Positions 1-8,037 are shown, counted from the stretch's first letter. The stretch is DNA of 23,911 bases from Clostridia bacterium (GCA_012842035.1 DUTO01000131.1:1-23911); one strand, 5' to 3'. Notes: generated from the letters alone by a model not told the origin. A program made the numbers and translations.

Positions 1-130
1 GCCCGGTGATAATATTAAGATGACGATTGAATTGATTACGCCGATTGCCATTGAAGAAGGCTTGCGTTTTGCGATTCGTGAAGGTGGGCATACAGTTGGT
101 GCCGGGGTCGTAACCGGTATTATTGAATAG
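1..130 (+). CDS. tuf: Elongation factor Tu, C-terminal fragment (5' end outside window)
   Basis: Reading from base 2 gives 42 residues beginning PGDNIKMTIELITPI and ending GAGVVTGIIE before a TAG stop at 128-130. This is the conserved end of EF-Tu domain 3, the beta-barrel that helps hold aminoacyl-tRNA; the GTPase domain lies left of the window. EF-Tu is the cytoplasmic GTPase that delivers aminoacyl-tRNA to the ribosomal A site. Its place directly before rpsJ is the usual one in Firmicutes (rpsL-rpsG-fusA-tuf). No hairpin terminator is visible after it, so some read-through into the S10 operon is possible besides the promoter at 146-174. Confidence 0.97.
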   Translation, partial: PGDNIKMTIELITPIAIEEGLRFAIREGGHTVGAGVVTGIIE

Positions 131-145
131 AAATTAAAAAAGGGC

Positions 146-174
146 TTGTGTTTAAAAAGAAATTTTTATATAAT
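146..174 (+). promoter_or_regulatory. Sigma-A-type promoter of the S10 superoperon
   Basis: TTGTGT (146-151), a 17-base spacer and a perfect TATAAT (169-174) lie in the tuf-rpsJ gap. Transcription would start near 181 and leave a leader of about 155 nt before rpsJ. No other sequence in the gap looks as good. Confidence 0.75.
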
Positions 175-180
175 GAGAAA

Positions 181-335
181 GCGTGACTGACATGCGATGA
201 AGCGGGAGATTGCTGTCATGGGTATGATACGCCCGAGAGCGTTGTTGTAAACGCAGGTCGGGCAGAACTATGTACAGGGAATTTTCGCTGAGAATGTCCG
301 AGAAATAAAAAGTCGGGCGAAAGGGAGGGAGTTTT
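181..335 (+). promoter_or_regulatory. Structured 5' leader of the S10 operon
   Basis: Three hairpins can be drawn by eye. The first is 188-192/214-218 extended by 194-198/209-213. The second is GCCCGA 231-236 with TCGGGC 258-263, with inner stem GCGTT 239-243/AACGC 250-254. The third is TTTCGC 283-288 with GCGAAA 317-322, with inner CCGA 298-301/TCGG 313-316, ending next to the purine-rich ribosome binding site of rpsJ (323-331). TCGGGC occurs twice (258-263 and 313-318), so the 231-236 arm has two partners, which allows switching. An autoregulatory r-protein leader is the natural reading, as with L4 on the S10 operon in E. coli, but the ligand is inferred only. There is no small gene here. 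Confidence 0.5.
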
Positions 336-647
336 ATGGCTAAACAGCAGAAAATCAGAATAAGGCTAAAAGCCTTCGATCATAAAATTCTGGATCAGTC
401 TGCGGAAAAGATTGTCGATACAGCTAAACGTACGGGGGCATCAGTATCGGGCCCCGTGCCATTGCCAACAGAGCGTAATGTTTTTACAATCTTGAGGTCT
501 CCTCATGTGAATAAGGATTCTCGTGAACAGTTTGAAATGAGGACTCATAAGCGACTTATCGATATTCTGGATACAAATCCAAAGACTGTTGATGCTTTAA
601 TGGGTTTGGATTTGCCGGCAGGTGTCGATATTGAAATTAAATTATAA
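336..647 (+). CDS. rpsJ: 30S ribosomal protein S10
   Basis: The 103-residue product starts MAKQQKIRIRLKAFDHKILD and has the S10 family length. S10 sits in the head of the 30S subunit. As NusE it also pairs with NusB in the antitermination complex, a known family role. The ATG at 336 follows the purine-rich site AAGGGAGGGA (321-330). It is the first gene of the superoperon, so its expression should respond directly to the leader upstream. Confidence 0.98.
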   Translation: MAKQQKIRIRLKAFDHKILDQSAEKIVDTAKRTGASVSGPVPLPTERNVFTILRSPHVNKDSREQFEMRTHKRLIDILDTNPKTVDALMGLDLPAGVDIEIKL

Positions 648-695
648 ACAATGAGATGATCAAATGGTCATAGGCTGTATTAGGAGGTGGCAATA

Positions 696-1322
696 GTGAC
701 CAAAGCCATATTGGGAACGAAAGTGGGGATGACCCAGGTTTTTGATGACACGGGTCAGGTTATTCCCGTTACAGTTATTGAAGCCGGTCCTTGTCTGGTA
801 GTACAAAAGAAAACTAAAGAAAGTGATGGCTATAATGCTGTGCAGTTAGGTTTTAAATCAATCGGTGTAAATAAATTAAACAAACCCAGCCAAGGGCATT
901 TGGCGAAGGCCGAATTAAAGCCTTTGCGTTATTTACAAGAATGTAGGGTTGAAGACCCTACACTTTATGAACCGGGACAAGAAATTAAGGTTGATGTGTT
1001 TGCGGCCGGGGATTGGGTTGATGTTACCGGTATTTCTAAAGGAAAAGGATTTGCCGGGGTGATTAAGCGTCACGGTATGCATCGTGGTCCTATGAAACAC
1101 GGTTCTCATTATCATCGTGGTGCCGGTTCGCTGGGAGCAAAGGGAGTGGCACGTGTTTTTCGGGGGCGTAAACTTCCTGGACGCCATGGTGGCAAATGTA
1201 CGACAATACAAAAATTATTAGTAGTTAAAGTAGACCCGGAACGCAATTTACTTTTGGTTAAAGGGGCTGTCCCCGGACCAAAGAGAAGCCTGGTGACGGT
1301 TAAGAGTTCTGTGAAGGCTTAA
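696..1322 (+). CDS. rplC: 50S ribosomal protein L3
   Basis: L3 binds 23S rRNA early in assembly and sends a loop toward the peptidyl transferase centre. The N-terminus MTKAILGTKVGMTQVFDD and the glycine/histidine-rich central extension near residues 125-147 are typical. I chose GTG 696, giving 208 residues, because the in-frame GTG at 687 lies inside the ribosome binding site (TAGGAGGTGG, 681-690) and because family members begin MTK. Gap to rpsJ is 48 bases with no terminator. Confidence 0.96.
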   Translation: MTKAILGTKVGMTQVFDDTGQVIPVTVIEAGPCLVVQKKTKESDGYNAVQLGFKSIGVNKLNKPSQGHLAKAELKPLRYLQECRVEDPTLYEPGQEIKVDVFAAGDWVDVTGISKGKGFAGVIKRHGMHRGPMKHGSHYHRGAGSLGAKGVARVFRGRKLPGRHGGKCTTIQKLLVVKVDPERNLLLVKGAVPGPKRSLVTVKSSVKA

Positions 1323-1355
1323 AGTGAGGACTCAATGGGAAGGAGGAAATTTTAA

Positions 1356-1979
1356 ATGCCCAAAGTTGCTTTATATAATATAAGTGGTGAACAGATTGCT
1401 GAAATAGAGTTAAATGATGCTATTTTCGGTATCGAACCGAATGAAGCTGTTGTTCACGAGGCAGTAGTGATGCAGTTAGCCAGTTTGCGTCGTGGTACTC
1501 ATGCCACAAAGACGAGAGCCGAAGTTAGGGGTGGAGGTCGAAAGCCTTGGCGGCAAAAGGGAACGGGCAGAGCTCGTGTTGGTTCAATTAGGTCACCTTT
1601 GTGGCGTAAAGGTGGTATAACTTTTGGACCTCAGCCGCGTGATTATGCTTATCGTTTACCACGTAAAAAGGCACGTCTGGCAGTTAAATCTGTGCTTTCG
1701 GCTAAAGTAAAAGCTAACGAAATGGTTGTTTTAGACCAGTTGGAATTTCCAGAGCCGAAGACTAAACAGATGCTTGAAGTTTTAGGCAAGTTGAAAATTA
1801 AAGAAAAAGTTTTAGTAGTTACGGCTGAGCAAAATGATAATGTGCAAAAATCCGGCCGGAATATACCAGGAGTTAAGTTTTTAACGGCGGAGGGAATTAA
1901 TGTTTATGACTTGCTTAATTATGATCGGTTGTTAATTACTAAGGATGCTGTGACCAAGCTTGAGGAGGTGTTTTCATAA
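1356..1979 (+). CDS. rplD: 50S ribosomal protein L4
   Basis: The 207-residue product has the globular L4 body plus the basic extended loop at about residues 48-80 (RGGGRKPWRQKGTGRARVG), which lines the peptide exit tunnel. That loop is where macrolide-altering changes occur in the family; here it looks intact. ATG 1356 follows AGGAGG at 1341-1346. The stop TAA shares one base with the rplW start (TAATG), implying coupled translation. In E. coli L4 represses its own operon; whether this protein acts on the leader at 181-335 is not shown. Confidence 0.97.
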   Translation: MPKVALYNISGEQIAEIELNDAIFGIEPNEAVVHEAVVMQLASLRRGTHATKTRAEVRGGGRKPWRQKGTGRARVGSIRSPLWRKGGITFGPQPRDYAYRLPRKKARLAVKSVLSAKVKANEMVVLDQLEFPEPKTKQMLEVLGKLKIKEKVLVVTAEQNDNVQKSGRNIPGVKFLTAEGINVYDLLNYDRLLITKDAVTKLEEVFS

Positions 1980-2263
1980 TGCGTAGCCCTCATGAAGTTT
2001 TAATTAAACCCTTAGTAACCGAAAAAACTACTGATTTAATGCAAGAAAACAAATATATATTTAAGGTTCATCCTAAGGCAAATAAGATTGAAATCAAAAA
2101 TGCTGTAGAGGTTATCTTTGATGTCAATGTAATTGAGGTTAGAACGATGAATATGCCCGGTAAATTAAAAAGACAGGGACGTTCTGTAGGTTATACGTCT
2201 AATTGGAAGAAAGCTATCATTACTCTGGAGCCGGGACAAAGGTTGCCAATTTTTGAAGAGTAA
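1979..2263 (+). CDS. rplW: 50S ribosomal protein L23
   Basis: A 94-residue protein starting MRSPHEVLIKPLVTEKTTDL, with the family signature LVTEKT near the N-terminus and the RPGKLKR-like basic tract replaced by MPGKLKRQGR. L23 lies at the tunnel exit and is the docking point for trigger factor and signal recognition particle. Its ribosome binding site (GAGGAGGTG) is inside the end of rplD, and the start overlaps the rplD stop by one base. Confidence 0.96.
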   Translation: MRSPHEVLIKPLVTEKTTDLMQENKYIFKVHPKANKIEIKNAVEVIFDVNVIEVRTMNMPGKLKRQGRSVGYTSNWKKAIITLEPGQRLPIFEE

Positions 2264-2296
2264 GCTTAGATGTGCAATGTAAGGGAGGGAAAAAGG

Positions 2297-3133
2297 ATGT
2301 CGATTAAAGGTTTTAAACCTCTTACTCCGGCGAGGAGAGAAATGACAGTCCCAACTTTTGAGGAGATTACAGCTAAAAAGCCGGAAAAAACATTAGTAGC
2401 ACCCTTGAAAAAACAAGCCGGTCGCAATAATTATGGACGTTTGACGGTTAGACACAGAGGTGGAGGGCATAAGCGTTTATATAGAAAAATTGATTTTAAA
2501 CGTGATAAAGATGGTATTCCGGCTAAAGTCGCTTCCATCGAATATGACCCTAATCGTTCTGCGAATATCGCTTTACTTCATTATGTAGATGGGGAAAAAA
2601 GATATATTATTGCTCCACAAGGCTTAAAAGTAGGTTCTCTGGTTGTTTCAGGTGCCGATGCCGATATAAAAGAAGGTAATGCTTTGCCTTTAGAAAAGAT
2701 TCCTGTGGGAACATTTATCCATAATATTGAGTTAAAGCCTTTAAAAGGGGCTCAAATTGTTCGTTCTGCCGGAACGGCAGCTCAGCTAATGGCTAAAGAA
2801 GGTAATTATGCTACTGTACGTATGCCTTCCGGTGAGGTGCGTTTGATTCATTTGCAATGTAAAGCTACTGTGGGGCAGGTAGGAAATGTGGAACATGAAA
2901 ATATAACGATTGGTAAGGCTGGACGTTCACGTTGGTTAGGGGTTAGGCCTGCCACACGTGGTGTGGTCATGAATCCTGTAGACCATCCACATGGTGGTGG
3001 AGAAGGGCGTTCTCCTGTAGGACGTAAAACTGCTGTTACTCCTTGGGGCAAACCTGCTACAGGTGGTAAGACTCGGAAGAAGAAAAATCCTACTAATAAA
3101 TTTATTGTGACACCTCGTAAAAGGAAAAGGTAA
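2297..3133 (+). CDS. rplB: 50S ribosomal protein L2
   Basis: L2 is a large rRNA-binding protein needed for subunit joining and peptidyl transferase activity. The 278-residue product starts MSIKGFKPLTPARREMTV and keeps the C-terminal HPHGGGEGR motif (His230 and His232 in this numbering) and a lysine/arginine-rich tail. I prefer ATG 2297 over the in-frame ATG 2270, because GGAGGGA (2284-2290) is placed for 2297 and the nine extra residues (MCNVREGKR) have no family counterpart. Confidence 0.96.
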   Translation: MSIKGFKPLTPARREMTVPTFEEITAKKPEKTLVAPLKKQAGRNNYGRLTVRHRGGGHKRLYRKIDFKRDKDGIPAKVASIEYDPNRSANIALLHYVDGEKRYIIAPQGLKVGSLVVSGADADIKEGNALPLEKIPVGTFIHNIELKPLKGAQIVRSAGTAAQLMAKEGNYATVRMPSGEVRLIHLQCKATVGQVGNVEHENITIGKAGRSRWLGVRPATRGVVMNPVDHPHGGGEGRSPVGRKTAVTPWGKPATGGKTRKKKNPTNKFIVTPRKRKR

Positions 3134-3168
3134 ACTAGGAACTTCTCTTAAGGAAAGGGGGTAAGTGA

Positions 3169-3453
3169 ATGGGCAGGTCAATAAAAAAGGGTCCATTTAT
3201 TGATGAGAGTCTTTTAAAGAAAATAGAACAAATGAATGAGGCTAATGAAAAACGTGTGATTAAAACATGGTCTCGTCGTTCCACAATTTTTCCCCAAATG
3301 GTCGGACACACAATCGCTATTTATGATGGGAAGAAACACGTTCCCGTATATATTACCGAAGACATGGTAGGACATAAATTGGGTGAATTTGCTCCCACTA
3401 GAATTTTTAAGGGGCATGGATCTCATACAGAACGTTCTACTGCTTTGAAATAA
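3169..3453 (+). CDS. rpsS: 30S ribosomal protein S19
   Basis: The 94-residue product begins MGRSIKKGPFIDESLLKKIE and ends GHGSHTERSTALK, close to the family consensus. S19 forms a complex with S13 in the 30S head, near the A-site finger of 23S rRNA. The site AAAGGGGGT (3154-3162) precedes ATG 3169. Confidence 0.97.
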   Translation: MGRSIKKGPFIDESLLKKIEQMNEANEKRVIKTWSRRSTIFPQMVGHTIAIYDGKKHVPVYITEDMVGHKLGEFAPTRIFKGHGSHTERSTALK

Positions 3454-3479
3454 TTACCGGGAAGAAGGAGGTATATTTT

Positions 3480-3824
3480 ATGGAAGCCAAAGCTGTAGCT
3501 AAATATATTCGTATTTCTCCCCGGAAAGCACGTCAGGTAATTGATTTAATTCGGGGAAAGGATGTGGCAGAAGCATTTGCTATTCTTAAATTTACGACCC
3601 ACAAAGGAATCGAACCGATTAGTAAGGTTTTAAAGTCCGCAGTGGCTAATGCTGAGCATAATTATGCCCTGGACTCTGATAATTTGTGGATTAAGGAAGC
3701 TTATGTAGATGAAGGTCCAGTGATGAAAAGGATTAGACCAAGAGCCAGGGGTAGAGCTGATTTAATCAGAAGACGTAGTAGCCATATCACTATTATTCTT
3801 GGCGAGAAGGAGGGTGATAAATAG
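3480..3824 (+). CDS. rplV: 50S ribosomal protein L22
   Basis: A 114-residue protein with the globular alpha/beta body (KYIRISPRKARQVIDLIRGK near the start) and the long basic hairpin near residues 80-100 (MKRIRPRARGRADLIRRRSS) that reaches the tunnel constriction beside L4. No insertion is seen in the hairpin. ATG 3480 follows AAGGAGGT. The stop TAG shares its last base with the GTG start of rpsC. Confidence 0.97.
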   Translation: MEAKAVAKYIRISPRKARQVIDLIRGKDVAEAFAILKFTTHKGIEPISKVLKSAVANAEHNYALDSDNLWIKEAYVDEGPVMKRIRPRARGRADLIRRRSSHITIILGEKEGDK

Positions 3825-4492
3825 TGGGTCAGAAAGTACATCCAAAGGGACTGCGTGTTGGTATTATTCGTGATTGGGAGAGTAACTGGTATGCTGACAA
3901 AAACTATCTCGAGTTCCTTCACGAGGATATAAAAATACGTAATTTTATTAAAGATAAGCTTTTTCATGCCGGCATTTCTACTGTGCAAATAGAGCGTGCC
4001 GCGAATAGAGTAAAAGTTTCTATTCATACAGCTAAACCGGGTATTGTTATTGGTCGTGGTGGGGCTGAAGTGGAGGCTTTAAGAAAAGAACTGGAACAGC
4101 TAACAAATAAAAAAATCAATGTTAATATTGTTGAGGTTAAAAAACCAGAATTAGATGCCCAGTTAGTGGCCGAAGGTATTGCCTTGCAATTAGAAAGACG
4201 GATTAGTTTTCGTCGCGCTATGAAACAGGCTGTTTCGCGGACGGTGCGGATAGGAGCAGAAGGTGTGAAAGTTTGTTGTTCCGGTCGTTTAGGGGGAGCA
4301 GAAATTGCTCGTACGGAATGGTATAGTGAGGGCAAAGTGCCTTTGCATACCTTGAGGGCCGATATTGACTATGGTTTTGCCGAAGCTAATACAACTTATG
4401 GTAAAATCGGTGTAAAAGTTTGGATTTATAAAGGTGAGATACTTCCTGAAGTGAAAGACAGGAAGGAGGAGAAAGCTAATGTTACAACCTAA
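3824..4492 (+). CDS. rpsC: 30S ribosomal protein S3
   Basis: S3 lies at the mRNA entry side of the 30S subunit and has helicase-related contacts with mRNA. The 222-residue product has an N-terminal MGQKVHPKGLRVGI, a KH domain with the GxxG loop GRGG at residues 77-80, and a C-terminal domain ending in a charged tail (KDRKEEKANVTT). The start is GTG at 3824, overlapping the rplV stop by one base. Its last 14 bases overlap rplP. Confidence 0.97.
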   Translation: MGQKVHPKGLRVGIIRDWESNWYADKNYLEFLHEDIKIRNFIKDKLFHAGISTVQIERAANRVKVSIHTAKPGIVIGRGGAEVEALRKELEQLTNKKINVNIVEVKKPELDAQLVAEGIALQLERRISFRRAMKQAVSRTVRIGAEGVKVCCSGRLGGAEIARTEWYSEGKVPLHTLRADIDYGFAEANTTYGKIGVKVWIYKGEILPEVKDRKEEKANVTT

Positions 4493-4913
4493 AAAAGTAA
4501 AATGGCGTAGACCGCATCGTGGGGTTATGAAAGGTAAGGCTACCCGTGGGAATATGGTCACCCATGGCGATTATGGCTTGCAAGCTTTAGAACATGCTTG
4601 GATTACTAATCGTCAGATTGAAGCGGCTCGTATTGCGATGACTAGGTTTGTGCAGCGTGGTGGCAAAGTGTGGATTAAGATATTTCCTCATAAATCAATT
4701 ACGGCTAAACCGGCTGAAACTAGAATGGGTGGCGGCAAGGGTTCCCCTGAACATTGGGTAGCTGTAGTTAAACCGGGTCGAATTATGTTTGAAATTGCTG
4801 GAGTTGAAGAAAGTTTAGCTCGTGAAGCACTGCGTTTAGCTTCTCATAAACTACCTATTAAAACTAAAATAGTAAAACGTGAAGAAGTGGGTGGTGAAGC
4901 CGATGAAAGCTAA
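4479..4913 (+). CDS. rplP: 50S ribosomal protein L16
   Basis: The 144-residue product starts MLQPKKVKWRRPHRGVMKGK and contains the conserved RMGGGKGSPEHWVAVVKPGR block, which is the loop that approaches the CCA end of A-site tRNA. L16 is a late-assembling protein of the 50S central protuberance base. ATG 4479 lies within rpsC (14-base overlap) behind AGGAGG (4463-4468), an arrangement that favours translational coupling. Confidence 0.97.
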   Translation: MLQPKKVKWRRPHRGVMKGKATRGNMVTHGDYGLQALEHAWITNRQIEAARIAMTRFVQRGGKVWIKIFPHKSITAKPAETRMGGGKGSPEHWVAVVKPGRIMFEIAGVEESLAREALRLASHKLPIKTKIVKREEVGGEADES

Positions 4914-5109
4914 AGAATTACGTGATTTAACACAGGATGAATTAAAAAGTAAAATTGTTGACCTGAAAGAAGAATTATTTAATTTACGTTTTCAGCTTGC
5001 CACCGGCCAATTAGAAAACCCGATGCGTTTACGTGAAGTTCGCAAAACAATTGCGCGGACTCATACCGTGATTCGGGAACGAGAGTTGCAAGCGGAAAAA
5101 AATAAATAA
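4903..5109 (+). CDS. rpmC: 50S ribosomal protein L29
   Basis: A 68-residue two-helix protein, MKAKELRDLTQDELKSKIVD, typical of L29 (about 65 residues), which sits beside L23 at the tunnel exit. I chose ATG 4903, which overlaps rplP by 11 bases; an in-frame ATG at 4879 would add MKKWVVKP and is unlike the family. The ribosome binding site is GGTGGTG inside rplP. Confidence 0.94.
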   Translation: MKAKELRDLTQDELKSKIVDLKEELFNLRFQLATGQLENPMRLREVRKTIARTHTVIRERELQAEKNK

Positions 5110-5153
5110 GATTGTGGCAAGCTTAGGTCAGGGTTAAAAAGGGGGTATAAAGT

Positions 5154-5414
5154 TTGGAAAGAGGTAGACGCAAAACTCGTGTGGGTATTGTGGTCAGCGA
5201 TAAAATGGAAAAGACAGTAGTTGTCGATGTTGAATATTATGCCAAACATTCTCTTTATAAGAAGATTATTAGGCATAATAAAAGAATTAAAGCTCATGAT
5301 GAAGAAAATTTGTGTAAAGTTGGGGATAAAGTCCGGATTATGGAAACACGCCCTTTAAGTAAGGATAAAAATTGGCGTGTTGTCCAGGTCATCGAAAAAG
5401 CCCCTCTTGTGTAA
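5154..5414 (+). CDS. rpsQ: 30S ribosomal protein S17
   Basis: S17 is a primary 16S rRNA-binding protein of the OB-fold class. The 86-residue product, MERGRRKTRVGIVVSDKMEK, shows the RKTRVGxVVSDKMxKTVVV signature and the ETRPLSKDKNWRVV strand. The start is TTG 5154 behind GGGGGT (5141-5146); no ATG is available near the conserved N-terminus. Confidence 0.96.
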   Translation: MERGRRKTRVGIVVSDKMEKTVVVDVEYYAKHSLYKKIIRHNKRIKAHDEENLCKVGDKVRIMETRPLSKDKNWRVVQVIEKAPLV

Positions 5415-5447
5415 ACAGGATTAATTCCTGAAAGGAGGTTTAAAGGC

Positions 5448-5816
5448 ATGATTCAACAAGAAAGTATGCTGAGAGTTGCTGATAACACTGGTGCAAAAAA
5501 GTTATTATGTATTCGGCCTTTGGGAGGTTCTTTTCGCCGTTACGCTTCTGTGGGTGATGTGATTATGGCTACAGTCAAAGAAGCAACACCTGGGGGCGTT
5601 GTTAAAAAGGGTGAAATAGTAAAAGCAGTGATTGTGCGTACAAAAGATGCTGTGCGCAGAACTGATGGTTCTTATATCCGCTTTGATGAAAATGCAGCTG
5701 TAATTATCAATGATGATAAAAGCCCTAGAGGTACACGTATATTTGGCCCGGTAGCCCGTGAATTAAGGAGGAAAGAATTTGTAAAAATTCTTTCTTTAGC
5801 ACCGGAAGTATTATAA
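5448..5816 (+). CDS. rplN: 50S ribosomal protein L14
   Basis: The 122-residue product, MIQQESMLRVADNTGAKKLL, matches L14 in length and in its IFGPVARELR block. L14 pairs with L19 and takes part in intersubunit bridges with 16S helix 14. It is also the usual target of RsfS silencing factors. ATG 5448 follows AAAGGAGGT. Confidence 0.98.
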   Translation: MIQQESMLRVADNTGAKKLLCIRPLGGSFRRYASVGDVIMATVKEATPGGVVKKGEIVKAVIVRTKDAVRRTDGSYIRFDENAAVIINDDKSPRGTRIFGPVARELRRKEFVKILSLAPEVL

Positions 5817-5853
5817 AATTGTTTTTGAAAAGTTACGGCTGGAGGTGATCTGT

Positions 5854-6183
5854 ATGGCCAAAATAAAAGTGCATGTTCGAAAAGATGATTTAGTTCAGGT
5901 GATTACCGGTAAAGATGCCGGTAAAAAAGGAAAGGTTCTAAATGTAGATCCCCAGAAGGGCCGGGTTATTGTGGAAGGCATTAATATTGTCAAGCGGCAT
6001 ATGAGACCTACACAAGTTAATCCTCAGGGCGGAATTACAGAAATTGAAGCTCCCTTGGATAGTTCCAATGTCATGATTTTTTGTGAAAAATGTAATGCGC
6101 CTGTGCGCATAAATAAAATGTTTTTAGCTAATGGGAAGAAGGTTCGGGTTTGTAATCAGTGTGGTGAGCAGTTTGATAAGTAA
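5854..6183 (+). CDS. rplX: 50S ribosomal protein L24, zinc-ribbon type
   Basis: L24 nucleates 50S assembly through an N-terminal KOW fold (GKDAGKKGKVL at about residues 19-29). The 109-residue product also has four cysteines, C77/C80 and C100/C103, in a C-terminal ribbon. Many relatives, including that of Bacillus subtilis, have lost these cysteines. I chose ATG 5854; the in-frame GTG at 5845 is part of the ribosome binding site GGAGGTG. Confidence 0.95.
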   Translation: MAKIKVHVRKDDLVQVITGKDAGKKGKVLNVDPQKGRVIVEGINIVKRHMRPTQVNPQGGITEIEAPLDSSNVMIFCEKCNAPVRINKMFLANGKKVRVCNQCGEQFDK

Positions 6184-6208
6184 TTCTGCCGGAAGGGAGG
6201 TTTAGGAT

Positions 6209-6751
6209 ATGGCCCGGCTAAAAGAAAAGTACAACAAAGAAGTTATTCCTGCCATGATGCAGAAATTTGATTATAAAAACAAAATGGAAGTCCCTAAATT
6301 AGAAAAAGTAGTGATTAATATAGGGGTAGGAGAAGCAACTCAGAATTCCAAAGCCCTTGATGGGGCAGTAGCAGATTTAACAGCAATTGCGGGGCAAAAA
6401 CCTGTAATTACGCGAGCTAAAAAATCTATTGCGGCGTTTAAAGTACGTGAAGGAATGCCGATAGGAACTAAAGTTACTTTACGCGGTCAGCGGATGTATG
6501 AATTTGTGGATAAGCTCTTTAATGTTGTTTTACCTAGGGTACGGGACTTTCGTGGTGTTTCGCCTAAAGCTTTTGATGGTCGTGGGAACTATACCTTAGG
6601 TTTAAAGGAGCAATTGATGTTTCCGGAAATAGATTATGATAAAGTTGATAAGGTTAGAGGTATGGATATAGTTTTGGTAACAACGGCTCAGACAGATGAG
6701 GAGTCTAAAGAATTATTAAGCTTAATGGGAATGCCTTTTGCAGCGAGATAG
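6209..6751 (+). CDS. rplE: 50S ribosomal protein L5
   Basis: The 180-residue product starts MARLKEKYNKEVIPAMMQKF and contains the conserved LEKVVINIGVGEA strand and the FPEIDYDKVDKVRGMDIV block. L5 binds 5S rRNA in the central protuberance and contacts the P-site tRNA. ATG 6209 follows GGAAGGGAGG. It is followed by the S14 gene after 31 bases, as usual in this operon. Confidence 0.97.
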   Translation: MARLKEKYNKEVIPAMMQKFDYKNKMEVPKLEKVVINIGVGEATQNSKALDGAVADLTAIAGQKPVITRAKKSIAAFKVREGMPIGTKVTLRGQRMYEFVDKLFNVVLPRVRDFRGVSPKAFDGRGNYTLGLKEQLMFPEIDYDKVDKVRGMDIVLVTTAQTDEESKELLSLMGMPFAAR

Positions 6752-6782
6752 AGATAAATAAAAAATTAAAGGAGGGACATAT

Positions 6783-6968
6783 GTGGCGAAAAAAGCTAAG
6801 GTTTTAAGGCAACAAAAGCGAGCTAAGTATAAAGTTAGGCAATATAACAGATGTAAAATATGTGGTCGTCCCCATGCTTACATGCGGAAGTTTGGTCTGT
6901 GTAGAATTTGTTTCCGTGAGCTGGCTTATGAAGGACAAATTCCCGGTGTGACCAAGGCCAGTTGGTAA
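6783..6968 (+). CDS. rpsN: 30S ribosomal protein S14, type Z (zinc)
   Basis: A 61-residue zinc-binding form of S14 (the zinc-free form is about 90-100 residues). The ligands are C24-x2-C27 and C40-x2-C43 in RCKICGRPH and GLCRICFREL. S14 lies in the 30S head near S3 and S10. The start is GTG 6783, six bases after GGAGGG (6771-6776). The ATG two bases earlier (6781) is out of frame. In some Firmicutes a zinc-free paralog replaces this protein under zinc limitation; none is seen here. Confidence 0.97.
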   Translation: MAKKAKVLRQQKRAKYKVRQYNRCKICGRPHAYMRKFGLCRICFRELAYEGQIPGVTKASW

Positions 6969-6998
6969 GTTTGGAAAGAGGAAGGGGGTCGTTTGAAT

Positions 6999-7397
6999 AT
7001 GGTCATGGTTGATCCTATAGCAGATTTTTTGACGAGAATTAGAAATGCTAATTCTGTTCATCATGAAAAGGTAGAAATTCCGGCTTCAAAGATGAAGAAA
7101 ACTCTTGCCGAGATTTTAAAAGAAGAAGGTCTGATTAAAAACTATGAGTTTATTGAAGATGGTAAGCAAGGGGTTCTGCGCTTATATTTGAAGTATGGTG
7201 CGAATCAAGAAAAAGTAATTACAGGGATTAAGCGGATTAGCAAGCCGGGGCTTCGTGTTTATGTAAAAAAAGATGAGGTGCCTCGTGTTTTAGGTGGATT
7301 AGGTATTGCTGTTATTTCTACTTCACAGGGGATTATGACAGATAAAGAAGCTAGAAAACGCGGTTTAGGTGGCGAAGTTATTTGTTATATCTGGTAA
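6999..7397 (+). CDS. rpsH: 30S ribosomal protein S8
   Basis: S8 binds the central domain of 16S rRNA; in E. coli it also represses the spc operon. With ATG 6999 the product has 132 residues, MVMVDPIADFLTRIRNANSV, as in B. subtilis. A TTG at 6993 would add two residues, but it leaves only about four bases after GGGGG (6984-6988), so 6999 is preferred. The C-terminus keeps the STSQGIMTDKEARKRGLGGE signature. Confidence 0.96.
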   Translation: MVMVDPIADFLTRIRNANSVHHEKVEIPASKMKKTLAEILKEEGLIKNYEFIEDGKQGVLRLYLKYGANQEKVITGIKRISKPGLRVYVKKDEVPRVLGGLGIAVISTSQGIMTDKEARKRGLGGEVICYIW

Positions 7398-7445
7398 AAG
7401 GCCTGTAAAATACAGCAAGAAAAAGAGGGTACAGGAGGTGTAAAA

Positions 7446-7994
7446 ATGTCGCGCATTGGTAAACAGCCGATAGATGTTCCTGAAGGGGTAGAAGTAAAGG
7501 TGCAAGGGACTAAAATTTCTGTACAAGGACCGAAGGGAAAATTAGAAAAAGAATTTCCGGAAGGTATTATCGTGACTGTTGAGAAGGGGCAAATTGTGGT
7601 TGCCTGTCCTAATGAAGAAAAGAAATATCAAGCGTTTTGGGGTATGTCCAGGTCGCTTATCGCCAATATGGTTGAGGGAGTAACGAAAGGTTTTGAAAAG
7701 TCCTTAGATATAACAGGGGTTGGTTATCGAGCGGCTAAACAAGGGAATAAGCTTGTTTTAACCGTAGGTTATTCTCATCCCGTAGAAATCGAACCGGGTG
7801 AAGGTCTGGAGATAGAAGTGCCTGCACCGAATAAGATTGTGGTTAAAGGTATTGATAAGGATAAAGTTGGTCAATTAGCTGCGAATATTCGCTTTGTGCG
7901 TAGCCCTGAGCCATATAAAGGAAAAGGCATTAGGTATAGTGATGAAGTGGTGCATATTAAACCCGGAAAAACTGGGCTTAAAGCAGCTGATTAA
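7446..7994 (+). CDS. rplF: 50S ribosomal protein L6
   Basis: The 182-residue product, MSRIGKQPIDVPEGVEVKVQ, contains the two related domains of L6. The conserved C-terminal signature is seen as PEPYKGKGIRYSDEVVHIKPGK. L6 lies near the factor-binding site and the sarcin-ricin loop. ATG 7446 follows AGGAGGTG. No irregularity is seen. Confidence 0.98.
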   Translation: MSRIGKQPIDVPEGVEVKVQGTKISVQGPKGKLEKEFPEGIIVTVEKGQIVVACPNEEKKYQAFWGMSRSLIANMVEGVTKGFEKSLDITGVGYRAAKQGNKLVLTVGYSHPVEIEPGEGLEIEVPAPNKIVVKGIDKDKVGQLAANIRFVRSPEPYKGKGIRYSDEVVHIKPGKTGLKAAD

Positions 7995-8037
7995 AGATGG
8001 AGCAAAGCTTAACTCGTAATAGAAAGGAGTGGAGCAT

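Noticed and set aside
687..695. GTG 687 as the rplC start
   Set aside because: It lies within the Shine-Dalgarno sequence and the added residues are unlike L3. The same kind of upstream start was rejected for rplX (5845), rplR (8029), rplO (9124), rpsM (12703) and the XRE gene (22496).
933..1211. Minus-strand open frame opposite rplC
   Set aside because: Shadow of a conserved gene; no ribosome binding site and no recognisable protein. The same holds for the other long minus-strand frames opposite rplB, rplV, rpsC, rpsM-rpsK, secY, map and rpoA.
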